Shown: positions 11,901-22,929 of the stretch, in pieces
How the letters are laid out: each line of letters opens with the position of its first letter
Numbering within the stretch: the stretch's first letter is position 1
Source of the DNA: Rhyacichthys aspro
Lineage: Eukaryota; Chordata; Actinopteri; Gobiiformes; Rhyacichthyidae
Direction of reading: 5' to 3'
DNA: 64,000 bases
NCBI GenBank assembly: GCA_036850595.1
Contig: CM072152.1
Coordinates: 434,001 to 498,000, forward strand
Made by a program: the position numbers and the translations under genes
Notes under the pieces: model-generated
The model's input: the letters and a program-made list of their open reading frames with translations, nothing else
What the model was told of the DNA's origin: nothing
Databases searched by the model: none

Positions 11901-12935
11901 TTGAACAAAAATATAAACACAACACTTTTGTTTTAGCTCCCATTTTTTAATGAGCTGAACTCAAAGAGCTAAGACTTTTTCTATGTACACAAAAGGCTTA
12001 TTTCTCCCAAATATTGTTCACAAATCTGTTTAAATCTGTGTTAGTGAACACTTCTCCTTTGCTGAGAAAATACATCCACCTCACAGGTGTGGCATATCAA
12101 GATGCTGATTAGACAGCATGATTATTGCACAAGTGTGCCTTAGACTGGTCACAATAAAAGGCCACTCTAAAATGTGCAGATTTATCACACAGCACAATGC
12201 CACAGATGTTGCAAGTTTTGAGGGAGTGTGCAATTGGCATGCCGACTGCAGGAATGTCCAGCAGAGTTGTGGCCTGTGAATTGAAAATTCATTTCTCTTC
12301 CATAAGATGTCTCCAAAGGTGTTTCTGAGAATTTGGCAGTACATACAACTGGTCACACAACCGCAGACCACGTGTAACCACACCAGCCCAGGACCACCAC
12401 ATCCAGCATCTTCACCTGCAAGATTATCTGAGACCAGACACCCGGACAGCTGCTGAAACAGCAGTTTGCATAACCGAAGAATTTCTGCACTGTCATAAAC
12501 CATCTCAGGAAAGCTTATCTGCATGCATGTCGTCCTCATCGGGGTCTCGACCTGACTGCAGTTTGTTTGCAACTGACTTGAGTGGGCAAATGCTCACATT
12601 TCTTGACATCTGACACTTGGGGAGGTTTTCACTGTACAGGGCAGTGAAAACCTTACCAAGCCATACATGCTGTCTGCCACTCTTTGAGCATTTAATTGAT
12701 GGCAATTGAATGCACAGAGATACCGTGATGAGATCCTGAGCCCCATTGCTGTGCCATTCATCCTCAGCCATCACCTCATGTTGCAGCATGATATGCAGCA
12801 TGATAATGCACAGCCCCGTGTTGCAAGGATCTGTACACATTCCTGGAAGCTGAAAATATCCCAGTTCTTGCATGGCCAGCATACTCATATTCCACAGACC
12901 ACAATCAACCTGATCAACTCTAGAAGATGTGTTGC
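11901..12935 (+). mobile_element. Tc1-like transposon, right end lost
   Basis: Begins TTGAACAAAAATATAAACAC, the terminus of a teleost Tc1 family with long (about 200-bp) inverted repeats. The left repeat is followed by the transposase region and then stops abruptly; the right inverted repeat is absent and a LINE 3' end follows. It lies between two LINE fragments of the same family but neither reads through, so it is not a simple insertion into one LINE. Confidence 0.85.
12195..12935 (+). pseudogene. Tc1 transposase pseudogene
   Basis: Broken plus-strand frames give typical Tc1 pieces: 'VLRECAIGMPTAGMSSRVVA' (helix-turn-helix start), 'HIQHLHLQDYLRPDTRTAAE', and the best stretch 'MNAQRYRDEILSPIAVPF' followed by 'HHLMLQHD' (containing the second catalytic Asp region) and 'IPQTTINLINSRRCVA' near the C terminus. 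The segment with the first catalytic Asp is deleted or scrambled around 12650, the D-P-I-E region is missing, and stops interrupt every frame. The enzyme family cuts and pastes DNA at TA sites; this copy cannot. Confidence 0.85.
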
Positions 12936-12944
12936 CCCCTCTTG

Positions 12945-14280
12945 CTCTGATTGGTCTGTACCACCTTCATGACGGTAACAGGTCAAAAAGAGAGTGTCCG
13001 GGGTGTGATGTGTCTTTTCTCAGGCAGCGGGAACCGTGCAGTTCTTCCAGGGTGGGGAGAGGGCAGCCCATAATCTTCTGGGCCATGTTTATGACCCTCT
13101 GGAGCGCTTTCCTCTGAGCCACTGTGCAGCTGGGGGAACCAAACCCCTATACAGTATGTTAGGATGCTTTCTATGATGCACCGGTGGAAAAAAAACAGCA
13201 GTCTCTGGGCGACGCTGTTCTTCCTCAGCACCCTAAGGAAGTAAAGTCTCTGCTGGGCCTTCTTCAGCAGCTCAGACAAGTTGGGGCTCCAGGTCAGACC
13301 CTCCTCAATTTGGACCCCCAGGAACCGGAAGTCTGCTACCCTCTCTACACAGTCGCCACTGATATGTAGTGGTGGAGTGTCCTTTTTGTTCCTCCTGTAG
13401 TCAATAATCAGCTCCTTGGTCTTTGTAGTGTTAAGGAGCAGGTTATTCTCCTTACACCACGCTGATAGTTGCTCCACCTCATCCCAGTAGAACAACTCAT
13501 CTCCCCCAGAGATGAGACCCACCACCGTGGTGTCGTCTGCGAACTTCATGATCGTGTGGATATAGAGGGTGTAGAGCAGGGGGCTCAGCACACAGCCCTG
13601 TGGGGTGCCAGTACTGAGGCTGAGGGCTGTGAATGTGTGTTGACCCACTCTAACCATCTGTCTGTGACCTTGGAGGAAGCTGTATATCCACATTCACGTG
13701 GAGTGTGGAATCCCCAAGTCCTTGAGTTTGTACACTAGTTTGTACAGGAGGGATGGTGTTAAATGCTGAGCTATAGTCCACAGAGAGCAACTTGTGGACA
13801 ACTTAACTTCCCCGCTGCTCCAGGTGCGATAATGCAGCATGAAGGGCTGTGGCCACAGCATTGTCTGTGGCTGTATTTCCCTTGTAAGTAATCTATTGAG
13901 AGTCAAAGCCTGGGGGCAAGAGTGATGTCATGTGACTCCTAACCACTTTTTCCAAGCACTTCATCACCACTGGTGTGAGTGCTATTGGCCGGAAGTCAGT
14001 CAGACTGGAAATGTGGGGTTTCTTCTGCAGGGGGACCATGGTGGAAGATTTCAGACAGGGAGGGACTGTGGACTGGGCCAGGGACTGGTTGAAAATCCTG
14101 GTGAAGAATCCAGCCAGCTGATCCGCACAGTCTTTCAGCACTCTTCCAGGGATGCCGAGCTGGCCCAGCAGCCTTACCTCTGCTTCCTGTCCTTGCGCCG
14201 CCTTCGCCGTCTCAACGTGGGGATGGTGATCCAAGAAAAGCCGGGAATCCTTGCTATGTCCACTAGTTTTTCCAGTTGTT
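12945..14280 (-). mobile_element. L2/CR1/Rex1-like LINE, 5'-truncated
   Basis: Minus-strand non-LTR element retaining the polymerase domain to its 3' end. The 5' truncation lies near 14280, just upstream of the reverse transcriptase N terminus; the endonuclease is missing, as usual for incomplete target-primed reverse transcription. The 3' end abuts the truncated Tc1 element. Confidence 0.8.
12983..14280 (-). pseudogene. LINE reverse transcriptase, three frames
   Basis: From 14280 downward the translation runs through 'LSGQLG..VLKDCADQLAG'-type helices, 'PLQKKPHISSLTDFRPIALT' (fingers), then after frameshifts 'GTPQGCVLSPLLYTLYI' and 'MKFADDTTVVGLISGGDE' (motif C with both catalytic Asp intact), 'LSAWCKENNLLLNTTKTKEL' (motif D/thumb) and 'DFRFLGVQIEEGLTW'. 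The last 236 codons (13693-12983) are an uninterrupted frame ending at a stop. Two frameshifts and stops around 13700-13900 split it from the N-terminal part, and the region holding motif A is damaged. It is the same family as the fragment at 11530-11760 and related to the element at 53044-56225. Confidence 0.85.
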
Positions 14281-14329
14281 GAAAATGCTTTAAATCCCAA
14301 ATAGTATATTGTAAAAGCAATCATTGGTG

Positions 14330-15005
14330 AAAAAATTGTTTTTTTAATTTGCTGTTTATTATAAGGGATTTTAATGGATAAGAACCTCGCAGGAATGGAA
14401 AACCTTGGCCAATCACATGCTCACAAAATCACATGCTTGAAAAAGGAGCACTCTCTCCAGTGGTCTACACCGGCTTATCAAGTGACTTTCCAGGAAGTTT
14501 AATAACTGCAGATTTTATGTGCTGAATATGTCTTTTAACACAGGAAAACAGCTCATAAAAGAAAAGCATCAAAAGAGAAATGGGAGGCAACGTGAAAAAG
14601 GTATAAATATTGTCAACTCAATCAAATAATGTTTACCAAGGCAGAGATAATTGCAGTGCTGACGCTTAACTCTAAACCTAAGTTTGGTGAAATGTATTAT
14701 TGGTCAGTTGGTCCGTTTAATTTTTCATAAAAGAGAAACAGGAGAGGTCGCTAGGCTGCTTTTGGGGGTGAGTGGAATCTAAGTCAAGGAAGGCAAAATG
14801 GAAATCAGGTAGTGGAGCTTAAGCAGCCATTGGACCTCCCTAGTCATCCATGGTTACCTATTAGGGAAAACATTAACTTTTTTGATGGTAGTTTTTTTCA
14901 CGCAGGGTTTAATGCAACTGAGGACTGTGAGGACTCTACATCTAGATCAGAGAAAATTTCCCACTAGTAACAGACTGCACACAATAGAGCAAAACTCCAA
15001 ACACA
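14330..15005. other. Intergenic DNA, nothing recognised
   Basis: No open frame, element end or motif stands out. It ends at the target duplication of the large hAT element. Confidence 0.5.
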
Positions 15006-15714
15006 GTTGTCAGTAGGGTGACCAGATGCCCCGCTTTGTGTGGGACTGCACAGCATTTTGAACAAAAGTCCCGCATCATGCAGATTGGCCTAGTGTCCCG
15101 CTCTTTTGTTGGGCTTTAATAAACAATATTACTACATCAGAAAACCTCTCCTGCCACAACCTCACGGCTCCCAATCAGATAGTACCACTCACGTGTGTGT
15201 GCTTTTTGATTGATAGTTCCTAGAAAACTTGTGAGGTGACTTTAAAAATGCTGTTTCTGAGGTAAAACCAAGAATTGCAGAGGTATTAGTCCAGTGGTCC
15301 CAGCTGTTCACAAGAGTCAGAAGCTGGTCGACTCCATGCTACACAGATGGGTCAGCCTCTCAAAATTAGTGGTTACACCATGACATATTAGTTCAGTGAT
15401 TCACAGGAAAGATAAATCTAAAGAATTTTTCAGTTTTCAGTAAATGTGTAAGTTTGTAAAGAAAAATGCGGACACTGTTTTTTTTTTAACAGCCTAATAT
15501 TCCATTTTGTTCACATTCTTCAAAAAAAATAACACATTTAATCTTTTTTTTGTTGTTGTTTTGTTTGTTTTTTCAGTTTTATTTTTCTTTCTGGGCTGTT
15601 AAACATTTATATTTTATGACAAAATACACATTTTGTTTGCCAGTGATTCATTACTTGGTAGACAAAAAAAATAGGCCTCAGTAAGCAAGTAAGTACACTG
15701 TAAAGAAAAATTCT

Positions 15715-15960
15715 GTAAAAAAGCGGTAAACTACTGGCAGCTGTGGTTGCCAGCATTATACTGTTAAAATATGGTGTGTTACTGTTTTTGAAATTAACAG
15801 CATGATACTGTTTTGTTAGCTACAGCATGCAACTGTTATTTAACAGCATTATACTGGTAAAATATGGTGTGTTACTGTTGTTGAAATTAACAGCACAATA
15901 CTGTTTTGGTTAGCAACAGTATACAACTGTTATTCAACAGTATGTAACTCCATACCAATC
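15715..15960 (+). repeat. Subterminal repeat array of the CACTA-like element
   Basis: Two tandem blocks share 'atactg(t/g)taaaatatggtg', 'tgttactgtt', 'gaaattaacagca' and 'caactgttatt'. The recurring core is ACTGTT/AACAGT, forming many short palindromes. In CACTA elements such subterminal repeats are transposase binding sites; here that role is inferred. Confidence 0.65.
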
Positions 15961-17635
15961 TAAACCCCACAATATACATTTTTAATGCAATTATAACTCT
16001 CCATTTTATATTTTTCTATGTGAAAAAACATAAAACTGAGTTAGGATTTTTCTATTCTTTATTCACAAGATAAATTCTGTTCCCTGTTTTTGTACATAAT
16101 GCTGTAAAACAGGCAAAAAGGGTAAAACTGGTGCATTCCCAATGGTGAAACAAAAAAACAGTACTTACCAACCATTCAAAATAATTGGCTTAAGAAAAAC
16201 CAAACCAAAAAAATCACAATACAGCAATGAATACTAAAAAGTCACTGCAAAAAACAGCCCCAAAACAATTCAACTCAAACGCTTTAAAGTGTCCCAGCAA
16301 TTTTAGATATCAAAACAAATTAGTAAAGAAAAATGTAACACCAGCACACCATATGTTTTAAAAGAAACCTGCTTGAGTGTCACCTGTATTTCACGTCATT
16401 CATTCACTAAATGAAGTGCCATTCAAAGTCCATTAGTTGTTTTAAAAACTTTCAAACTTTGGATTGACAGATTCGGTCCTCTTTTGCACAGTATTCCCCA
16501 TTTTGCCCCGTGCAGCCTTGGTGCCCTTTTCTGGATTTATTCACACAAAGCGTCTGAAAATTAAGAAGGGGAAAATTTTCAGCGATTTCAAATACTCTCA
16601 TTTTAAGCATCAAAATCTATAATACTTAACAATAAGGTTTTATTACTTAGCATCAATGAAGAATAAACTAAATATTTAATAGGTTAGGATCATTTTAAAA
16701 TTTATATTATTAAACATGAAAATTGTGTTTTTGCTCTGTGAGGTAGCATGAACAGAAAATGAAGTATAATAAAAACTGTAACATATGTGCATCTCTGTGT
16801 TAGTTCATGTTAGTTAATGCTTTATAATGAGGCACATAAATGTGGACAGTTTTTCTGATAGTAATATATTATTCTTTGTCAGTCTAGTTTGTGAGCCTTG
16901 TTTTAGTGAAATGAATAGCAAATATGTATACTATAAAATATGATATTCTTACCAAGCAGGATCAAACGAGGCGTCACAGGCAGGTTCCCAGTCTTTTCAA
17001 AGTCAGCTGGTGTGGCAGACATCTATTGTCACAGATTATAGAAATCAACAACAATTGACAGTATTTACAAAACAATAATGTGACAATATTCCACACAGGT
17101 AACAGGCCTAGTGTACAGGAACAGCTTGTTTTTTTTAAAATTGTTATTATAGTTATTATAATTATTATCATTTACTCACCTTTATGTTGAAATAAAATTG
17201 TATAACATGAAATTTTGATGCAGATGTAATGTCTGTTTGTCCATGCAATGTGAAAGAAGGGAATAGATATTCAATAGATGAGCACCAATATTAGCATAAA
17301 AGGTCACGTTAATTCAGATTAAGGTCATTCAGATGATACAGGAGATTTAACCAGTTTTAACTTATTACTGTTTTTAATGTTTAAACGCACAAACCAGCAT
17401 ATAATAAAATTGCAAACACTTTACTAAATCTTTAGAATGCTTTTTTTAGAATTACCAAATAAATTACACATATTAAAGTCAGGCAGCATTTCACATAAAA
17501 GCAGCAAAAAGTCTCTGACTTAATGTTACATGGACAGAATTTGTACATTCACCAGGAAAGAATAAAAAAAACAAACATATACTTAATTTCCAATTAATGT
17601 TTTACTTGAGGCCAACTCAAAAACATCATTGGCTA
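15961..17635. other. Interior of the CACTA-like element, no gene
   Basis: AT-rich with only short meaningless open frames on either strand. No transposase domain, splice structure or further element end was recognised. Confidence 0.5.
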
Positions 17636-17639
17636 ACTT

Positions 17640-17910
17640 TGGTCTTTCTGTGAGGAGTCTGCATGTCCTCCCCGTGTCACCGTGGGTTCTCTCCGGGATC
17701 TCCGGCTTCCTCCCACCGTCCAAAAACATGCATGTATAGGTGAATTGGTGACTCTAAAGTGCCCCTAGTGGATGAATGTGAGAGTGAATGGTTGTCTGTC
17801 AATGTACGTCTAAGTGTCAGCCCTGTGACGAACTGGCCCCCGCCTAAGGCCCAAAGCAGCTCCAGCCACCCGCGACCCCACAAAGTGGGATAAGCGGTAG
17901 AAGATGAAAT
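17640..17910 (+). repeat. Teleost interspersed repeat, copy 2
   Basis: Fullest of three copies: 'ctgcatgtcctccccgtgtc', 'tcctcccaccgtccaaaaac', 'ggtgaattggtgactctaaa', 'ccctgtgacgaactggcccc', ending 'ataagcggtagaagatgaaa' and a short poly(A). It lies within the CACTA-like element. An open frame crossing it on the minus strand is incidental. Confidence 0.8.
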
Positions 17911-18468
17911 GAAAAAAAAAAATGAAATGTTTTACTTGAAGAAAGTTAGCTAATATACAAGAGCTGAACTTAGCAGTTCTTACCTATGTGTGTGGTGTGA
18001 TGTGTTTTCAGTCTGTCTGAGTTCGTTTGGTCACTCTGTTACATCTGCCTGATTAAAACAGCAATGGATCATTTAAATCAAACAAACTTCAAGAAAAATC
18101 TGTAAATTTAAGTAAGTAATTTGAACATAATTCAGTCACATGTGCCGTTGCAAATCTACCTCATGGAGCTAATCCAAAATGGCCTCATGGAAAAATATGG
18201 TATAATAATGTTAAATAACGGTGACATACCGTTGTTGGTTGACCACGCAACACAAAGTGAACAAGTCTTCCCAGAATGCATTGTCAGAAACAGCAACTTT
18301 CTGTTTTTACCTGAAAACAGCATTTTGCAGTTAAATTTCCACGTAAATTTACAGGAATTTCTTATAGTGTAAGTAAAATTATTTTCTAAAGCGCCTATAT
18401 GGTTTAATGTTCAAAGGTGAAGTAAACAGTATATTACAAGTGTTGGGTGTGTATAAGGGTGTCCATCA

Positions 18469-19412
18469 GTGCATGTGGCACCAGGACGGAGGTCGACGAT
18501 CGACTTTATAGTTGTTTCATCTGACCTTCGACCGTATGTCTTGGACACTCGGGTGAAGAGAGGGGCAGAGCTGTCAACCGATCACCATCTGGTGGTGAGT
18601 TGGATCCGATGGCAGGGGAGGAAGCCGGAAAGACTCGGCAGACCCAAATGTACTGTGAGGGTCTACTGGGAACGTCTGGCTGAGTCCCCGTCAGAGAGGT
18701 CTTCAACTCCCACCTCTGGCAGAACTTTGTTTGGAGACATTGAGTCCGAGTGGACCATGTTCTCCACCTCCATTGTCGATGCGGCTGCTCGGAGCTGTGG
18801 CCGTAAGGTCAAGGCCTGTCGTGGCGGCAATCCCCATACCCGGTGGTGGACACCGGTAGAAAGGGATGCCGTCAAGCTGAAGAAGGAGTCCTATCGGGCC
18901 AGGTTGGCCTGTGGGACTCCTGAAGCAGCTGATAGGTCCTGGCAGGCTAAGCGGACTGCAGCCCGGGTGGTTGTGCAGGCAAAAACTTGTGAATTTGGGA
19001 GGAGTTTTGGTGAGGCCATGGAGAAAGACTATCGGTCGGGCTCAAAGAGATTCTGGCAAACCGTTCGGCACCTCAGGAGGGGGAAACACTGCCCCACCAA
19101 CACTGTTTACAGTGGAGGTGGGCAGTTGTTGACCTCGACTGGGGACATTGTTGGATGGTGGAAGGAGCCTTCGAGGATCACCTCAATCCCACTGACACAT
19201 CCTCCACTGAGGAAGCAGAGGCTAAGGGCTCAGAGGTGGACTCCATCACCCAAGCTGAAGTCACCGAAGTAGTTAAAAAGCTTCTCGGTGACAAGGCGCC
19301 GGGGTTGGATGAGATTCGCCCTCAGTACCTCAAGTCTCTGGATGTTGTGGGGCTGTCTTGGTTGACATGCCTCTGCAACATCGCGTGGAGGTTGGGGACA
19401 GTACCTCTGGAC
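18469..19412 (+). pseudogene. Rex3 endonuclease C terminus and linker to reverse transcriptase
   Basis: An open frame of 267 codons (18469-19272) begins 'GRRSTIDFIVVSSDLRPYVL' and continues 'GAELSTDHHLVVSWIRWQGR'; the S-T-D-H-H-L is the SDH motif of the endonuclease. Then come 'RWWTPVERDAVKLKKESYRA' and 'SGSKRFWQTVRHLRRGK', the linker typical of this family. A frameshift near 19165 moves the coding frame so that 'DHLNPTDTSSTEEAEAKGSE' and 'TEVVKKLLGDKAPGLDEIRP' (start of the polymerase fingers) continue in another frame. Coding is cut at the hAT insertion. The N-terminal two thirds of the endonuclease are missing through 5' truncation. Confidence 0.85.
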
Positions 19413-19962
19413 TAGAGGTAAGATTGGGCCTAAAAATTCCAGCCCGACCCGACCCAGGCCCGCGGGCATTAAAGCCCGACCCAGCCCGAGCCCGAACAAT
19501 TAACTTGATTTGCAGGCCCGAGCCCGAAGCAAACCCGAAATTTCAATTTATCCCATAGTATTTTTGGCAGAAAAAAACACAAGATTTCTTAAGGTTAAAA
19601 TAATCTACATATTTTTATGATCATGATAAATGCATTTGCACAACGAAATAACGCTGGAACACAGAATAAGAGGCCAGACAAGGAGAGTGAAAGAGAGATC
19701 TTGATGCGCACTCGCTTAATTACGCAGAGAAATACTGCAGCCCACTAGGTTTTAAATAGAATAATGCAAATCAAATAAATGGGAAAAGATATATGAAATT
19801 GTTATTTCTATAGTTTTGTTTAAATGAAATTTAAAATAAAAGTATACATTTTTATAAACATATATTTATTAAAAAAAAGTCAGCGAGAGAGAAGCCCGGC
19901 CCGACCCGACCCGAACGTAATGATTGACATTTCTCTGACTCGGGCTTAAGATCTTACCTCTA
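19413..19962. mobile_element. 550-bp non-autonomous hAT inside Rex3
   Basis: Perfect 12-bp inverted repeats TAGAGGTAAGAT / ATCTTACCTCTA flanked by a perfect 8-bp target duplication CTCTGGAC (19405-19412 and 19963-19970). Joining the Rex3 flanks across one copy of the duplication restores a continuous Rex3 reading direction ('GTVPLD' then 'WQTG'), an internal proof of the insertion. Subterminal regions at both ends are rich in 'cccgacccgaccc/gcccgagcccg'. No transposase is encoded. Confidence 0.93.
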
Positions 19963-19970
19963 CTCTGGAC

Positions 19971-20640
19971 TGGCAGACCGGGGCGGTGGTCCCTCTTTTT
20001 AAGAAGGGGGACTGGAGGGTGTGTTCCAACTACAGGGGATCACACTCCTCAGCCTCCCCGGGAAAGTCTATGCCAGGGTACTGGAGAGAAAAATCCGGCC
20101 GATAGTCAACCCTTGGATTCAGGAGGAACAATGCGGTTTTCGTCCCATCCGTGGAACACTGGACCAGCTCTATACCATCTCCAGGGTGCTGGAGGGTTCA
20201 TGGGAGTTTGCCCCACCGGTCTGTCTCGATTTACCAGTCAATCTTCGTTCCTACTCTCACCTATGGTCATGAGCTCTGGGTCATGACTGAAAGGACAAGA
20301 TCCCGGATACAAGCAGCCAAAATGAGTTTCCTCCGCTGGGTGGCTGGGCGCTTCCTTAGAGATAGGGTGAGGAGTTCAGTCACTCGGGAGGAGCTCAGAG
20401 TAGAACCGCGGCTCCTCCACATCAAGAGTTGTTCCAGATGCCTCCTGGACGCCTTCCTGGGGAGGTGTTCTGGGCATGTCCCACTGGGAGGAGGCCCCGG
20501 GGAAGACCTAGGACACGCTGGAGGGACTACATCTCACGGCTGGCCTGGGAACGCCTCAGTATTCCTCCAGAGGAAGTGTCTGGGGAGAGGGAAGTCTGGG
20601 CATCTCTGCTTAGGCTGCTGCCCCCGCGACCCGGCCCCGG
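19971..20640 (+). pseudogene. Rex3 reverse transcriptase remnant with core deletion
   Basis: After the hAT the frame reads 'LLSLPGKVYARVLERKIRPI' and 'QEEQCGFRPIRGTLDQLYTI', polymerase fingers up to 'VLEGSWEFA'. At about 20220 it jumps to 'YQSIFVPTLTYGHELWVMTE', which lies well downstream of the catalytic site in this family, so the palm (motifs A to C, including the catalytic F-A-D-D) is deleted. The C-terminal part continues 'FLRWVAGRFLRDRVRSSVTR' and 'GRRPRGRPRTRWRDYISRLA', ending 'LLRLLPPRPGPG' just before the tail. Frameshifts occur near 20420. Confidence 0.88.
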
Positions 20641-20880
20641 ATAAGCAGAAGAAGATGGATGGATTCAAATAAATCTAGTAATCTAACATTTTCATTTTTT
20701 TTGTCTAGAATACAATAAACACAAATATATACACATATTTTTTTTTTTATAGTATATTGAATATGCAATAAATTTTTTTTTTTTTGTGTGTGTTAGTAAG
20801 GTGTCCCACATTATCATGCTCTGTCCCACACCTGCTGTCCCACAACTGGCTTGTAAACATCTGGTCACCCTACTTGTCAG

Positions 20881-21656
20881 CATGTCATCAGAAACAAAAT
20901 GATAAAAACTGAGTACAGCTCAATAAAACAAACTGAATAAATAGTTACCTACAAGAGATACAAGAGATGCAGCTGCATTTTCCAATAAATAAACTCAAAA
21001 ACACTTTTCCAAAACAGGAGAGTTGACAATATTGTCTACAGTAAGGAAAACAGTCATCCTAAGCAACGCCAGGATTTCATCCACATCACAGCTGTTTGTC
21101 AAAACAGATAAGATCAGATCAATCCAAAAATGTGTAGTTGTTGGATTTTATTCATTTTGTGCACAATATAAATTTACTACTGTAATCTAAATCTTGTTAC
21201 AGTATCACTTGCATGTTTTTCAACAAAATCAAGATGTAGTATAAAATCTTTTAGGGTGTTTTTCAGTCCATAGTCTCCTCAAAGAATCTAGAAGATGCAG
21301 CTCAGTTGTGTCTCAGAACTCTTTATATTCATTTCATTTCTTTAGCAAGTGTTTTCACTTCTGAAATGTTGTATGTTGAGGTGGAGACTGCAGTGTGTTA
21401 ATTGTGTCTAACTTTTGCCTCCTGTTGTTAGCATTTTGCCTCATAGGATTCTAAGAATATGTAATGTGTTTTATTGAGTTCGAATGCGTTCACTTTTTTG
21501 CAAAGTGAAAGAAATTTGTGAACTGTGAATCGTGTTTAAGGCTTTGACAATATAGTGTCCAGTTTAATAAATGTGTTTAATCAGTTGACTGTTTGGTTCA
21601 GCATTTATTGTTTTAGCAATTGTGAAAAACTGTAATGGACACATGCTTATTAAAAA
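20881..21656. other. Intergenic DNA, nothing recognised
   Basis: AT-rich, no open frame of note, no element ends. Resumes the pre-insertion sequence after the outer hAT. Confidence 0.5.
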
Positions 21657-21885
21657 ACTTCATTCATTCATCTTCCACTGCTTGATGCCCGTTGGGGGTT
21701 GCCGGTGGCTGGAGCCTATCCCAGCAGCTTTGGGCCTGAGGTGGGGTACACCCTGGACATTGGCCAGTTAGTCGCAGGGCTGATATTTACATAGACACTG
21801 ACAGACAACCATTCACTCTCACATTAAGGGGCACTTTAGAGTCACCAATTTATAAATTCACCAGTTCACCTACATGAGTGCACCC
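21657..21885 (-). repeat. Teleost interspersed repeat, copy 3 (reversed)
   Basis: Reverse orientation relative to copies 1 and 2: 'cattcatcttccactgctt', 'gggtacaccctggacattgg', 'ggcactttagagtcaccaat', 'aattcaccagttcacctaca'. The order mirrors copy 2. Confidence 0.8.
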
Positions 21886-22221
21886 CTATTGAAAACTTAA
21901 AGGTGACATTTTTTTTTATAAGTGATGCAAGACAAGGACAAAAATACATTTAAAAAATGAAATCAAGTGGATATTACAAAAGCAATATAATGGCTCTAAA
22001 AGTACACAAAAAGCAAAAAAGCAGCTGTCAAGCTGTTGCTTCGTGCCAGTGGCTGTCTACAGCAGGAGGGGCTGGGCTGCATGCCCAGCACTGGTGAGTG
22101 TAGCAGAGTACCCCAAAGCTGTGGCAGGGCCCATCCCTTTCTCAAACCACGATCTAGTAGTGTAAGTCAATCAACATGCAGCTTAGTTATGAAAACAATT
22201 CTTTCATCTTTTTTGTTCTAT

Positions 22222-22830
22222 AGGGTTAAAGGTCCTATATTATACTATTTTGAACATTATACAGTGTATTTTGGATACATTTAGGTTACCATATCACATT
22301 TTGCAACATGAAACACACAATAATGATCTTATACAAGCGGTTTGGATGAGCTCTCATCATGAGTCCTAAGTGAACGGTCTGATTTGGCGCTATCACTTTA
22401 AGGCTCAGCTCTCCCGTGTTGGCTCTGCCCACTCATGACATCACGCTAGAGCTGCGCTGGAAACAGACTGAAGTAAACACGGTACATCGTAGCAAAGTAC
22501 CCTAGCAATATGTAGAGCTATGCAGTAATACTTGTTAGTAATACATGTTGCTGACGGTAAGTAAGCTAACACAGTAGCAGCGATGCTTCTCTGTGCGTCT
22601 GAGCTGCAGAGCATGGCACTTGTTGACAGTTCAGGAGGGAGGGGCTGGAGGAGTGTGGAGGAGCACTTCCTGGAGAGGAGTGGTTTATTTCACATATTGA
22701 CGTCATTGCGTGAAACAGCTCGTTGAAAGGACTGTAGCTCAAACTAAATAAATTACTTTAATATGCGCGAATAAAACAAAACACAACTTTGGGTATGTGT
22801 TTGAGGTATGATAAATTAAAAAGTTTTTGC
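22222..22830 (+). mobile_element. Left part of a TTAA-type non-autonomous transposon
   Basis: Begins TTAA followed by AGGTCCTATATTATACTATT, a terminus I associate with fish TTAA-target elements. The interior holds GC-richer patches ('gctctgcccactcatgaca'). The right end is degenerate: an ATTAA at about 22817 may mark it but no good inverted repeat is present. Confidence 0.45.
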
Positions 22831-22929
22831 TGATAAATTGTTCAGAAATGCATGTTGTTAATGGTTAACCAATTATTGATTCTCAAGGCGTTCAACTATC
22901 AATTAAAGAAAATGCACTAAATGTGCGTC

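Larger units (their letters stand above)
15696..18369. mobile_element. CACTA (EnSpm)-like non-autonomous transposon
   Basis: Ends are CACTGTAAAGAAAAATTC at the left and, reading inward on the opposite strand, CACTATAAGAAATTCCTG at the right. The CACT(G/A) start and the subterminal array are typical of EnSpm/CACTA elements of fish. Flanks read AAGT|A...T|AAGT, so a short (2-4 bp) duplication fits; an 8-bp hAT-like duplication (aagtaagt/aagtaaaa, 6 of 8) cannot be excluded. No transposase frame is present. It sits inside the outer hAT and contains a teleost interspersed repeat. Confidence 0.65.
18449..20665 (+). mobile_element. Rex3: Rex3 (RTE-clade) LINE, deleted and interrupted
   Basis: Plus-strand non-LTR element with the C-terminal endonuclease region first and the characteristic 3' end 'ggataagcagaagaagatgg' followed by a degenerate GATG tail. 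It is 5'-truncated, has lost the reverse transcriptase core, and is split by a 550-bp hAT at 19413-19962. It lies inside the outer hAT next to the CACTA-like element. The Rex3 name is from recognised protein and tail motifs; the RTE assignment is well established for Rex3. Confidence 0.85.
15014..20872. mobile_element. Outer non-autonomous hAT hosting nested insertions
   Basis: Left end TAGGGTGACCAGATG (15014-15028) and right end CATCTGGTCACCCTA (20858-20872) are perfect 15-bp inverted repeats. They are flanked by GTTGTCAG (15006-15013) and CTTGTCAG (20873-20880), an 8-bp target duplication with one mismatch, the length expected for hAT. Without its insertions (a CACTA-like element and a Rex3 LINE) the element would be about 0.95 kb and has no transposase, so it was mobilised in trans. 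Its sequence includes repeated 'gtcccgc/gtcccac' near both ends. Confidence 0.85.

Noticed and set aside
13184..14282. Plus-strand open frames over 13.2-14.3 kb
   Set aside because: Antisense shadows of the minus-strand LINE reverse transcriptase.
22036..22284. 82-codon plus-strand frame
   Set aside because: No known motif; it runs into the TTAA-type element starting at 22222.
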